Part shown: in pieces, positions 49,796 through 58,127 of the stretch
How the letters are laid out: each line of letters starts with the position of its first letter
Position numbering within the stretch: position 1 is the first letter of the stretch
Assembly: GCA_050633465.1 (NCBI GenBank)
Contig: JBOEGO010000011.1
Location: 62,001-126,000, forward strand
DNA: 64,000 bases
Direction: 5' to 3'
Source of the DNA: UBA3069 sp050633465
GTDB taxonomy: Bacteria; Pseudomonadota; Alphaproteobacteria; Rhodobacterales; Rhodobacteraceae
Notes under the pieces: model-generated
Told to the model about the DNA's origin: nothing
The model's input: the letters and a program-made list of their open reading frames with translations, nothing else
Databases searched by the model: none
Position numbers and translations under genes: made by a program

Positions 49796-50533
49796 ATGGC
49801 TGAAACCCTCGCCGCCCTGCTGCTGGCCCATGTGCTGGCCGATTTCGTGCTGCAATCCAACGCGATGATCGCCAGTAAACGCGCGCCCACCACCCTGATG
49901 CTGCACACAGCACTGGTGCTGGCCACCGCCATGGCCACCACTGGGCAGGTCGCGCATCCGGCCATCCTTGCGCTGGGCGCGGCCCACCTGATCATCGACA
50001 CGATCAAAACCTATGCCAGCACCGATACCCTGCCCGCCTTTCTGATGGATCAGGCCGCCCATATCGCCACCCTGATCGCCGCCGCCGCGCTGGTGCCCGA
50101 CCTCTGGGCCAGCGGGGGCTGGGCGCAAAACCTGCCCCCCGCAGTCACAACGCCGCTGCTGCACGCCATGATCCTCCTGGCGGGGCTGATCATCACCACC
50201 CGTGCGGGGGGCTTTGCCGTGGGCAAACTCATGGCCCCCCACGCCGTATCCTTCACCCCCGATGGCCTGCCCGAAGGCGGCAAAATCATCGGCCTGCTGG
50301 AACGCGGGCTGATTTACCTGCTGATGCTGATCGACCAACCCGGCGCCATCGGCTTCCTTATCGCGGCCAAATCGGTGATGCGCTTTGAAACCGCATCAAA
50401 GGAACAAAAGGCGGCAGAATACGTGATCATCGGCACGCTGGCCTCTTTCGCATGGGCCCTGGCGGTCACAATCGCCGTGATAACCCTACGCGATGCCCTC
50501 CCCCCGCTTGAGATCACGACCACAAAGCCCTAG
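49796..50533 (+). CDS. DUF3307 membrane protein
   Basis: 245 aa integral membrane protein. N-terminal AETLAALLLAHVLADFVLQS is the DUF3307 signature (a polar HxxxDFxxQ inside a helix), followed by about five to six further hydrophobic helices, ending FAWALAVTIAVITLRDALPP. Function unknown. It lies 18 nt after the SatD-like gene on the same strand, so the two are probably one operon. Confidence 0.85.
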   Translation: MAETLAALLLAHVLADFVLQSNAMIASKRAPTTLMLHTALVLATAMATTGQVAHPAILALGAAHLIIDTIKTYASTDTLPAFLMDQAAHIATLIAAAALVPDLWASGGWAQNLPPAVTTPLLHAMILLAGLIITTRAGGFAVGKLMAPHAVSFTPDGLPEGGKIIGLLERGLIYLLMLIDQPGAIGFLIAAKSVMRFETASKEQKAAEYVIIGTLASFAWALAVTIAVITLRDALPPLEITTTKP

Positions 50534-50568
50534 ATTGACATCTGAAACCCATCAAAAGGCCAAGCCCC

Positions 50569-50919
50569 ATGTTCGGCATCCCCGGAAAACCCCCGGTCAC
50601 CATGACCCCCGCCGCCGCCGCCCAAATCATGCGGCTGATGAAAAAGGACGACACATTCGGCCTGCGCATCGGCATCAAGAAAGGCGGCTGTGCTGGCATG
50701 GAATACACCATGGATTTCGCCAAATCCGCCGAACCGAATGACGAGGTCGTGGAACAGGACGGCGCCCGCGTGATGATCGCCCCCATGGCGCAGATGTTCC
50801 TGTTCGGCACCCAGATTGATTACGAAACATCCCTGCTCGAATCGGGCTTCCGCTTCAACAACCCCAACGTGACCGAGGCCTGCGGCTGCGGCGAATCCAT
50901 CAAATTCGAAGGCATGTAA
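50569..50919 (+). CDS. A-type Fe-S cluster carrier (IscA/SufA/ErpA family)
   Basis: 116 aa. Three conserved cysteines are in place: KKGGCAGMEYTMDF and TEACGCGESI. Family role: binds and hands on iron-sulfur clusters to apoproteins. The N-terminus MFGIPGKPPVTMTPAAAAQI is typical of the alphaproteobacterial group. The TfoX-N gene starts 4 nt after the stop, so they are likely co-transcribed; the DUF59 gene upstream may serve the same process. Confidence 0.93.
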   Translation: MFGIPGKPPVTMTPAAAAQIMRLMKKDDTFGLRIGIKKGGCAGMEYTMDFAKSAEPNDEVVEQDGARVMIAPMAQMFLFGTQIDYETSLLESGFRFNNPNVTEACGCGESIKFEGM

Positions 50920-50923
50920 CCAA

Positions 50924-51340
50924 ATGGCGGTGGACGCCGAACTGCGCGACCACGTGCTGGACCTGTTTTCCGGCCTCGCGCCACTGCGCACGGGCCGCAT
51001 GTTCTCCGGCCTCGCCATCTATACCGAAGACGACGTGATGTTCGCCATGATCGCCTCATCGGGCACGGTCTATATGAAATCCGACGACAACACCCATGCG
51101 GCCTATGCCGCCGCCGGATCGCAGCCCTTCACCTATACCCGCGCCAATGGCAGCCAACAGGTGACATCGCTGATGTCCCTGCCCGACAGCGCCATGGATG
51201 ACCCGGACGAGGCCCAGCAATGGGCGCAAACCGCCCTCCCCCCGGCCCGCGCCGCCGCCACTAAAAAACGCGCCGAAAAGGCCCGCAAACAGGCCCGCAA
51301 TTTGGCGCGAAAACAGGCGCGAAAACAGGCTGAGGGCTAA
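50924..51340 (+). CDS. TfoX N-terminal domain protein
   Basis: 138 aa. DLFSGLAPLRTGRMFSGLAI, DVMFAMIASSGTVYMKSDD and the later QPFTYTRANGSQQVTSLMSL match the TfoX/Sxy N-terminal fold; the C-terminal TfoX domain is absent and replaced by a strongly basic, repetitive tail (KKRAEKARKQARNLARKQAR). In other bacteria the full protein regulates competence, but for this short form the role is unknown. The basic tail could bind nucleic acid. Confidence 0.85.
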   Translation: MAVDAELRDHVLDLFSGLAPLRTGRMFSGLAIYTEDDVMFAMIASSGTVYMKSDDNTHAAYAAAGSQPFTYTRANGSQQVTSLMSLPDSAMDDPDEAQQWAQTALPPARAAATKKRAEKARKQARNLARKQARKQAEG

Positions 51341-51359
51341 GCGCAACACATGCTGCCCG

Positions 51360-52019
51360 TCACTGTGGCCGCGACAGATCCATCCAGCCGGAAACACTGG
51401 GCCGTGCAGTCATCCGCTCACGCCACATGCGCAGCGCCCGACATTGCTCGGGCACCGGCAGCCCCACCAGATCGGCAAAGATAAGTCCAGCCAGAACGGT
51501 AATATCGGCCATTGAAAACCGGTCCACCGCAACAAAGGGGCGCGCCGCCAGAACCCCGTCGAAATAATGCATGCCCGCGATTGCCTTGTCGCGCTGCCGC
51601 TGGCCCCACTCGGCATTCTGATACAACTCGACCGTAGGGCCAAGGCCGGGCGTTGCATGGTGGAAATAGACGCTGATCGGGTCCAGCAACTCGATCTCGG
51701 CACGTTTGTTCATCATATGGATCAGCCCACGCTCCAGCGCGCCTTCTCCGGTCAGAACCGGTGCCCCACGCAGCGCGTCCAGATATGCGGTGATCGCCGT
51801 GCATTCCGCGATCAATGTTCCATCACCGGTTTCCAGAACCGGTAATGTCCCTGAATAATTCCTGGCCAGAAAGGCGGGTTTTTTGTGTTCCCCCTTGCGC
51901 AGATCGACCGAAACAAACGTGACCTTGCCTTGCATTCCCTTTTCGATCAGGGCCATGCGAACCCGCGCGGGATACGGGCCAGTGTGCCAGTCATATATCT
52001 TCAAACCCTGCTGAGCCAT
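51360..52019 (-). CDS. Glutathione S-transferase family protein
   Basis: 219 aa. N-terminal thioredoxin-like domain (LKIYDWHTGPYPARVRMALI, SGTLPVLETGDGTLIAECTA with the cis-proline and the ES-like glutathione site) and an all-helical C-terminal domain (FVAVDRFSMADITVLAGLIF). Likely detoxification. Divergent from a TetR-family gene across 145 nt that hold two matching operators, so probably repressed by it. ATG at 52019 is chosen; a TTG at 52037 is upstream. Confidence 0.9.
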   Translation of the reverse strand: MAQQGLKIYDWHTGPYPARVRMALIEKGMQGKVTFVSVDLRKGEHKKPAFLARNYSGTLPVLETGDGTLIAECTAITAYLDALRGAPVLTGEGALERGLIHMMNKRAEIELLDPISVYFHHATPGLGPTVELYQNAEWGQRQRDKAIAGMHYFDGVLAARPFVAVDRFSMADITVLAGLIFADLVGLPVPEQCRALRMWRERMTARPSVSGWMDLSRPQ

Positions 52020-52053
52020 AGTGCCACCCCAATCCATCTATCTATCCACATAT

Positions 52054-52071
52054 CTATCTACCACTTGATAG
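52054..52071. promoter_or_regulatory. TetR-type operator 1
   Basis: CTATCTACCACTTGATAG: imperfect palindrome with half-sites CTATCWA and TTGRTAG around a 4-nt centre (CCAC). Matches operator 2 at 52107-52124 in 15 of 18 positions. Confidence 0.7.
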
Positions 52072-52106
52072 GCATTTCTGACCTGTTGCCTTTTTCCTGT
52101 CAATAC

Positions 52107-52124
52107 CTATCAATCACTTGGTAG
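52107..52124. promoter_or_regulatory. TetR-type operator 2
   Basis: CTATCAATCACTTGGTAG: same 18-nt layout as operator 1, offset by 53 bp (five helical turns). It lies 40 nt before the TetR-family start, so autoregulation is likely. Confidence 0.7.
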
Positions 52125-52164
52125 ACAGCCATATAGGCCGACAGCGAACCACGGGGACCGGAAA

Positions 52165-52749
52165 ATGAACAACAACACCAAAGAGGCAATCCTCAACGCA
52201 GCCAAAGCAACCGCGCAGGCCCATGGCTATGCAGGCCTGAACTTCCGTGATCTTGCCAAACAGGTCGGCATAAAATCCGCCAGCATCCACTATCATTTCC
52301 CCGGCAAAGCAGACCTGGGCCTGGCCGTGGCTCAACGCTATTGGCAGGACACGCAAACAATACTGGACGAAAAAACCAAGGCGCTGCCAGAACCGCACGA
52401 CCGGCTGCACTGGTATCCGTCCCTGTTTCGCAATGCGCTCCAGCACGACAATCGCATGTGCCTGTGTAGCTTCATGTCCGCTGAATATGATGCCTTACCC
52501 GCCCCGCTCAGGGCAGAGGTGCAAAACTTTGCCACCGTGAACCTGACCTGGCTGGAAAACACCCTGCGTGCCGCCAACCTGCCCGCCCCCGCCGGGGCCG
52601 GCACGCAACAGACAGCCGCACAACAGGCACAGGCCATATTCGCCGCCGTTACAGGCGCGCAGCTTCTGGCGCGCAGCCGCAACGACATCACGATATTCGA
52701 CACAGCCATTGCCGGCTATCGCGCCGTAGGGTTGCTGCCCAAAGGCTAA
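52165..52749 (+). CDS. TetR-family transcriptional regulator
   Basis: 194 aa. N-terminal HTH: AILNAAKATAQAHGYAGLNF then DLAKQVGIKSASIHYHFPGK, the TetR recognition helix (IHYHF). The C-terminal ligand-binding helices contain MCLCSFMSAEYDALPAPLRA (TetR_C_16/33-like) and a late hydrophobic tail. Divergent from the GST gene with two 18-bp operators between; the 5' operator set and gene pair form a simple repressor module. The inducer is unknown. Confidence 0.93.
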   Translation: MNNNTKEAILNAAKATAQAHGYAGLNFRDLAKQVGIKSASIHYHFPGKADLGLAVAQRYWQDTQTILDEKTKALPEPHDRLHWYPSLFRNALQHDNRMCLCSFMSAEYDALPAPLRAEVQNFATVNLTWLENTLRAANLPAPAGAGTQQTAAQQAQAIFAAVTGAQLLARSRNDITIFDTAIAGYRAVGLLPKG

Positions 52750-52756
52750 CGCATCC

Positions 52757-53644
52757 TCACCCCTTCAAATGCAGATAGGTCTCGCGAAACCGCTTCTCCA
52801 GATGCGCCCCCGCCAACACAGGCGCGCCCCCCGCAGGCGCCACATCCGCATCCCAGTTGGGGTTGAAAAACAACGGCACCGAAATGCGCTCGGCTTTGGA
52901 ACCACGCACGCGGTGCAACGTGGCCTTGACCGCGCCGCCCGTCCACATCTCCAACATCTCGCCAAAATTGATCACGAATTCTCCGGGCGCGGCCTCTACC
53001 GCCAACCACGTGCCATCACGCAATTCCACCTCCAGCCCCGGCACCCCGTCACTGGCCAATAACGTCAAACAACCGTAATCGGTATGGGCCGCAATGCCGA
53101 AATCCCGCTCCCCCGCCCAATCGGGCCGCGCGGGGTAATAATTGCCGCGCAACAAGGCCATGGGACGGGTGAATTTGTCGTCAAAATACGCGGCACGCTC
53201 GCCGATCGCCCCCGCCAACACCCGCAACAGGTCCATCGCCACGCAACACGCCGCAGTATAATACCCCTGAACCACCTCGCGAAACCCGTCCAGCCCGGGC
53301 CACTGGTTGGGCGCATAAACCGACAACCCCGCCTGCGCATCGCCCGCAGGCAATTCAAACCCGCAGTCAAACACCTCTTTGTAATCGGGGTTGGCATCGG
53401 GATCGACCTGCTCCGATTTCGGCGCCCCCCAGCCCCGGTTAGCCCCGGTCACGGCCATATCCACACGGGATTTCACCGCCACATCCTGCGCGAAAAACCC
53501 GCGATAGGCGGCAATCACCCCTGCGGCATCCAACCCCGTGTTGCCCACAACTAAAAACCCGACCTCATGCGCGCCACGGCGCAATTCGGCCAACGCATCC
53601 GCATCCCCCGCCAGCAACCGCGCCATATCCAACCGTGGGATCAT
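52757..53644 (-). CDS. 2-oxoglutarate/Fe(II)-dependent dioxygenase (isopenicillin N synthase-like)
   Basis: 295 aa. The iron and 2OG ligands are visible: HTDYG (HxD), the distal histidine in ATLHRVRGSK, and the arginine of ERISVPLFFNPNWDADV (RxS). The N-terminal DIOX_N-like part has VGFLVVGNTGLDAAGVIAAY and RGWGAPKSEQ. Such enzymes oxidise small molecules; the substrate is unknown. The ATG at 53644 is chosen for family length. Convergent with the TetR-family gene and divergent from tpiA. Confidence 0.88.
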   Translation of the reverse strand: MIPRLDMARLLAGDADALAELRRGAHEVGFLVVGNTGLDAAGVIAAYRGFFAQDVAVKSRVDMAVTGANRGWGAPKSEQVDPDANPDYKEVFDCGFELPAGDAQAGLSVYAPNQWPGLDGFREVVQGYYTAACCVAMDLLRVLAGAIGERAAYFDDKFTRPMALLRGNYYPARPDWAGERDFGIAAHTDYGCLTLLASDGVPGLEVELRDGTWLAVEAAPGEFVINFGEMLEMWTGGAVKATLHRVRGSKAERISVPLFFNPNWDADVAPAGGAPVLAGAHLEKRFRETYLHLKG

Positions 53645-53783
53645 GCCCAAACCCTCCACTCCATTGCCCCGACTTATACCCCGTCTTGCCCAGCCAACCA
53701 CAGGATGCAAGCATCACCTTGACGCGCCCCGCGCAAACGCCATGATGCGCCCCAATCAAAAATCCGAAAAAAAGGGGATGGCA

Positions 53784-54536
53784 ATGCGGCGCAAACTGGC
53801 AGCAGGCAACTGGAAAATGAACGGCACCGGCGCGAACCTCGCCGAACTCGACGCCCTGATGGCGGCCCACCCGACCCCGAAATCCGACCTGCTGATCTGC
53901 CCCCCCGCAACCCTGATCCACAGCGCCGCAAAACGAACCGCAAACCACCCGCTGCAAATCGGCGGGCAGGATTGCCACGCCGCCACCTCCGGCGCCCATA
54001 CCGGCGATATCTCCGCACAACAATTGCAGGACGCAGGCGCAACCGCCGTCATCCTCGGCCACTCCGAACGGCGCACAGACCACAGCGAAGACAGCGAGGA
54101 CATCCGCGAAAAAGCCCGCAGCGCACAGGCCGCCGGCCTCAGAACCATCATCTGCCTGGGCGAAAGCCTGACCCAACGCAAGGCCCAGAACACGCTGGAT
54201 ATCATCGCCGCACAACTGGCCCTCTCCACGCCCGACACCTCCAACGGCGAAAACCTGGTGATCGCATACGAACCGATCTGGGCCATCGGCACCGGCCTCG
54301 TGCCCAGCCTGAACCAGATCGGCGAAGTGCATGATTTCATTCGCACAAACCTCGAACGCCGCTTTGGCGCAGGGGTGGGCCGCTCGGTGCCGCTGCTTTA
54401 CGGTGGTTCGGTCAAACCCGACAATGCAGCCGATATTTTCACCGTCTCCAACGTCGATGGCGCGCTGGTCGGCGGGGCCAGCCTGACCGCCACAGATTTC
54501 AGCCCGATCATTCAGGCACTGGAATCCAGCAACTAA
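53784..54536 (+). CDS. tpiA: Triosephosphate isomerase
   Basis: 250 aa glycolytic enzyme. KLAAGNWKMNGTGANLAEL (with the substrate lysine), VILGHSERRTDHSEDSEDI (catalytic His), VIAYEPIWAIGTG (catalytic Glu) and LYGGSVKPDNAADIFTVSNV are diagnostic. Two in-frame ATGs (53778, 53784) occur; the second is favoured because AAAGGGG then lies 6 nt upstream. Convergent with the AlaX-type gene; no other glycolytic gene is adjacent. Confidence 0.97.
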   Translation: MRRKLAAGNWKMNGTGANLAELDALMAAHPTPKSDLLICPPATLIHSAAKRTANHPLQIGGQDCHAATSGAHTGDISAQQLQDAGATAVILGHSERRTDHSEDSEDIREKARSAQAAGLRTIICLGESLTQRKAQNTLDIIAAQLALSTPDTSNGENLVIAYEPIWAIGTGLVPSLNQIGEVHDFIRTNLERRFGAGVGRSVPLLYGGSVKPDNAADIFTVSNVDGALVGGASLTATDFSPIIQALESSN

Positions 54537-54594
54537 CGGCAGCAAATTATTTCAGGAACAAAAAAGCCACAGACCAGCCCGCTTTCCCAACCCG

Positions 54595-54630
54595 CTTTCA
54601 TTGTTCCGAAAATACCTCCCGCCGGAGGCA
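54595..54630 (-). repeat. 3'-end repeat element, copy 3
   Basis: Read on the minus strand: TGCCTCCGGCGGGAGG, TATTTTCGGAACAATGAAAG. It lies about 100 nt after the AlaX-type stop in that gene's direction, so all three copies sit downstream of genes in the sense direction. Confidence 0.8.
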
Positions 54631-54731
54631 CCGCCAGATCAACAAACACCAAGGCCAGAACAAACCGCCGCCGCGCCACACAGCCCGAAAACCGGCGCGG
54701 CGTCAGCCGCCCCATCACATCAGATCAAAGG

Positions 54732-55478
54732 TCAGTCAAACAACACCGTCACGCGGCGGTTCTGTTTGCCCTTCTTCTCGATCTTGCCCAGTTTCAGCCG
54801 ACCGACCTCTCCGGTGCGGGCCACATGGGTGCCGCCGCAGGGTTGCAGATCAATCTGGTCATTCCCCGCCCCGATCCGCACCAGCCGCACGCGCCCCTGC
54901 CCTGATGGCGGCGCCACCGACATGGTTTTCACCAACCCGGGGCTGGCCGCCAATTCGGCGTCACTGATCCAATCCTCGCTCACGGGCAGGTCGGCCTCGA
55001 TCAGCGCGTTCAGGTCATCCTCGATCCGGTCACGATCCGCAGGGGCTTCGGGCATGTCAAAATCCAAACGGCCCTTTTCGGCGCTGATGCTGCCACCACT
55101 CACCGGCAGCGCAATCACCACCGACAACAGGTGCAGCCCGGTGTGGATGCGCATATGGCGATAGCGGCGCTCCCAATCCAGAACCTGCGTCACCTCGGCC
55201 CCGACGGGGGGCATGGCAGCGGGTTCGGCCGCGACCAAAACCACCGCGTCGCCCGCACCCTTTACCGCCGTGGCAATGGCGATTTCACCCGCGGGCCAAT
55301 TGCCCTTGTCACCGCCACCAGCCGCCCAGACCAACCGCCCGCTGTCACCGGGTTGCCCGCCGCCCGTGGGGTAAAACAACGCGCGGTCCAACACGATACC
55401 GCCCTCTGGTGTATGCTCCGTCACAATGGCCACCGCCTCGCGCAAATAGGCATCCTTGCGGAACAACAGCTCGCTCAT
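54732..55478 (-). CDS. AlaX-type alanyl-tRNA editing protein
   Basis: 248 aa, a stand-alone version of the AlaRS editing domain, which hydrolyses mis-charged Ser-tRNA(Ala) or Gly-tRNA(Ala). The zinc site is HTGLHLLSV plus LQPCGGTHVARTGEVG; LFYPTGGGQPGDSG is the usual N-terminal signature. A C-terminal AlaX-M/L type tail is short. It overlaps the mechanosensitive channel gene by 4 nt and is the last gene of a cysK-mscS-alaX unit. alaS at 20069 has its own editing domain. Confidence 0.93.
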   Translation of the reverse strand: MSELLFRKDAYLREAVAIVTEHTPEGGIVLDRALFYPTGGGQPGDSGRLVWAAGGGDKGNWPAGEIAIATAVKGAGDAVVLVAAEPAAMPPVGAEVTQVLDWERRYRHMRIHTGLHLLSVVIALPVSGGSISAEKGRLDFDMPEAPADRDRIEDDLNALIEADLPVSEDWISDAELAASPGLVKTMSVAPPSGQGRVRLVRIGAGNDQIDLQPCGGTHVARTGEVGRLKLGKIEKKGKQNRRVTVLFD

Positions 55479-58078
55479 GTCTCGTCGCTTTCATCATCGG
55501 GTTTCTTCTGCTCTGGCGGCAGTTGCGGTTCGACTTTCAGCCCGCTGTCATCTGACGATACGGGCGGTTTTTCCGGCTCTGACACGCCACCCCGCAGGGC
55601 CTCGGGGTTGCGCAACCAGACATCGCGCTGCGCAAAGGGAATCTCGATCCCCTCCTCGGCAAAACGCGCATAAATCGCATGGTTCACATCGTTCAGAACG
55701 CTCAATTTCCAGGTCACATCCCGCAGGATCATCCGCACCTCGAAATCCAGACTGTCAGCGCCAAAAGCCATGAAAATCACCTGCGGCGCAGGGTTGGCCA
55801 GAACCATGGCCTGTTCCTCGGCGATGCCGCGCAAAATCTTTTCGACCTTGCGCACATCGGTGCCATAGGCAACGCCCACAGGTACAATCACCCGCCCCAC
55901 GGTATTGCCCCGGGTGTAATTGGTCACGGTGCCGCTGACGAAATCGGCATTCGGCACAATCAGATCGGTGCGATCAAAGGTCTCGATCCGGGTCGAGCGC
56001 ACGGAAATATCGCGCACAAACCCCTGCTGGCCGCCCACCTCGATCCAGTCGCCCTCGGAAATCGGGCGTTCGATCAACAGGATGATGCCCGAAACGAAAT
56101 TCGACACGATGTTTTGCAAACCGAAACCGATGCCAACCGACAGGGCACCGGCGACAATCGCCAGACTGGACAGATCAATCCCCGCACTGGTGATCGCCAC
56201 AATGGCCGCAATGAAAATGCCGACATAACCGACCCCGGCGGTGATCGCATTGCGCCCGCCCGCATCCAGCCCCGTCTTGGGCAGGATCGTGCTTTTCAAT
56301 GTGCCCTGCAACAGCCGCGTCAGCGCATAACCGACCACAAAGACCAACACAAACGTCAGGAACACAGCAGGCGAAATCCGCGTTTCACCAATCGACACAC
56401 CGGCGGCGACTTTGGTCCAGACCTCGGTCAGGTCGGTGACCCGCGCCCCCCAGATCAGGGCGAACACGGGCAGCGACAGCAACACAATGCTGAACCCGGC
56501 CAGAACCGGAAACAGCGCCTCTCCGGCGCGGTCCCGCGACCCGGCGAACAGGATATAGGCCTCGACCAATGCCCGCTGCAACACGATCAACAGGGCCATC
56601 ATCCCCACCGACAACACCATCGGGTAAACAATCGCCCGCGCCGCCGCGAAATACCCGACCGCCGCCAGCGCCACACCGGCCACCGCCAACACCACAATCG
56701 CCCGCGCAACCAAACGCATGATCACATACAGATAGGGCATGTTGCCTTCGTTGGCGGCAGCAATGTTGCGCACATGGGCGCTGATCAAACGCGACAGCCG
56801 CACCAGCACCAGCGCCACCAGAACCAGCAAAGGAAAGGCCAGAACCACCTGCACCCTGTCCGACCAGCCATGGGTCGATGCCGCGGCCCGCAACACCAGA
56901 TCCAGCGCCAGCAAAAACCCTAACAGACCCGAATGGAACCGCCCCTCGCGGCGCTGCTCTGTGGACAGACGCAGCGGCGGCTCAAAGGCATCGGATTTCG
57001 GGAACATGCGCCCGCCCATCCACCATGCCGCCAGAAACGCAAACCCCGCCTGCGGCAAAGCGGCCAGTATCTGCCCGCCCCGCATCCCCAACAACCCCGA
57101 GGACTGAACCCCCTCGATCAACAGGGTCAAACCGATCAGCGGCACCAGAATAAGGCCCAGCGACAACAGGAACGACAACAACCAACGCCCCGCCGACCCC
57201 TGCGCCTGCACCCGCAGCACCAGCAATTCGACCCAGCGACGCCCCCGCGCCAAAATCACCAGCGCCGCCATCAGGAACATGGCGGTGCGGGGCAGATTGC
57301 TCAGGCTTCTGGCCCGTTGCGCCGGATTGTCCAGCGCCCTGCGCGTTTCCGTAACCAAAGACGCCGAACCGCTGATGACCGCCTCGGCAGCGGCGGGCCA
57401 GTTCGCCGGATTGATCGGCGACGGCCCCAGCACCATCAAGGCACCCGTCTGGCGTTCGCGCAAAATCCGGTCGATGCCCTGTATCAACCCGTCGGCGCGG
57501 CTATAGGCCACCTCGGCCGCCTTTACAGGGGCCGAAACCTCGGTCAGCCGCGCATTCAGGGTGACACGCTGGCGGGCCAACTCCTCGGCTTCGGTTTCGC
57601 CCTCGGCCGGGGCTGGCCCCAATGCCGCAATCTGCGCTTGCAGGGTTTCAATCGTATTGGCAGAACCGCCCTGCGCCGTCAAAAACCGCGCCCGCCATGT
57701 CGCCAGCTCGCTGCGCAGCTCCGACATCGCCGAATCCGATGCCTGCGCCGCGCCAATCGCCTCTTGCGCACGCGCTGCCACGTCTTCCCATTTCACAAAA
57801 TCTGCGCTGCTCAGGCTGGATGCCACACCGTTTACCGGCTGCGATGGCACCATCGGGGCGGCATTGGCATTGGCTGCAACGCCCGCTGAACCGTCACTGC
57901 CAGATCCGTCACTGCCAGATCCACTGCCGCCAGCCGTGTCACCTGCGCCGGTCACCGCCTCTTCCAGCACCTGCCCCATGTCCTGCGGCGCCTGCGCCAA
58001 CAATGGCGCCGCTGCGCAGACCCACAACACCACCACCGCCATCACAGCCACCAAAGCAGCACAAAGGCGGCGGATCAC
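55475..58078 (-). CDS. DUF3772 / MscS-family mechanosensitive channel
   Basis: 867 aa. Signal peptide (GTG start, then IRRLCAALVAVMAVVVLWVC...LAQA), a periplasmic DUF3772 helical domain (about residues 60-240), about ten membrane helices, and the conserved MscS pore and beta domain: LSVGIGFGLQNIVSNFVSGI (pore helix), LLIERPISEGDWIEVGGQQG, TNYTRGNTVGRVIVPVGVAY. Role: osmotic-shock release channel. A TTG at 58123, 4 nt after cysK, is another start; the GTG at 58078 is preferred because it begins the signal peptide. C-terminus is acidic. Confidence 0.92.
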   Translation of the reverse strand: MIRRLCAALVAVMAVVVLWVCAAAPLLAQAPQDMGQVLEEAVTGAGDTAGGSGSGSDGSGSDGSAGVAANANAAPMVPSQPVNGVASSLSSADFVKWEDVAARAQEAIGAAQASDSAMSELRSELATWRARFLTAQGGSANTIETLQAQIAALGPAPAEGETEAEELARQRVTLNARLTEVSAPVKAAEVAYSRADGLIQGIDRILRERQTGALMVLGPSPINPANWPAAAEAVISGSASLVTETRRALDNPAQRARSLSNLPRTAMFLMAALVILARGRRWVELLVLRVQAQGSAGRWLLSFLLSLGLILVPLIGLTLLIEGVQSSGLLGMRGGQILAALPQAGFAFLAAWWMGGRMFPKSDAFEPPLRLSTEQRREGRFHSGLLGFLLALDLVLRAAASTHGWSDRVQVVLAFPLLVLVALVLVRLSRLISAHVRNIAAANEGNMPYLYVIMRLVARAIVVLAVAGVALAAVGYFAAARAIVYPMVLSVGMMALLIVLQRALVEAYILFAGSRDRAGEALFPVLAGFSIVLLSLPVFALIWGARVTDLTEVWTKVAAGVSIGETRISPAVFLTFVLVFVVGYALTRLLQGTLKSTILPKTGLDAGGRNAITAGVGYVGIFIAAIVAITSAGIDLSSLAIVAGALSVGIGFGLQNIVSNFVSGIILLIERPISEGDWIEVGGQQGFVRDISVRSTRIETFDRTDLIVPNADFVSGTVTNYTRGNTVGRVIVPVGVAYGTDVRKVEKILRGIAEEQAMVLANPAPQVIFMAFGADSLDFEVRMILRDVTWKLSVLNDVNHAIYARFAEEGIEIPFAQRDVWLRNPEALRGGVSEPEKPPVSSDDSGLKVEPQLPPEQKKPDDESDET

Positions 58079-58127
58079 CCCGCCGCCCCGATGACTGGCA
58101 TCTGCGCCCAAGCCATATGTCAAAGCA

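Noticed and set aside
49094..50338. 414-aa minus-strand open frame over the SatD-like/DUF3307 genes
   Set aside because: Composition (Gly, His, Gln-rich) is that of an antisense shadow of high-GC genes; the plus-strand frames have recognisable domains.
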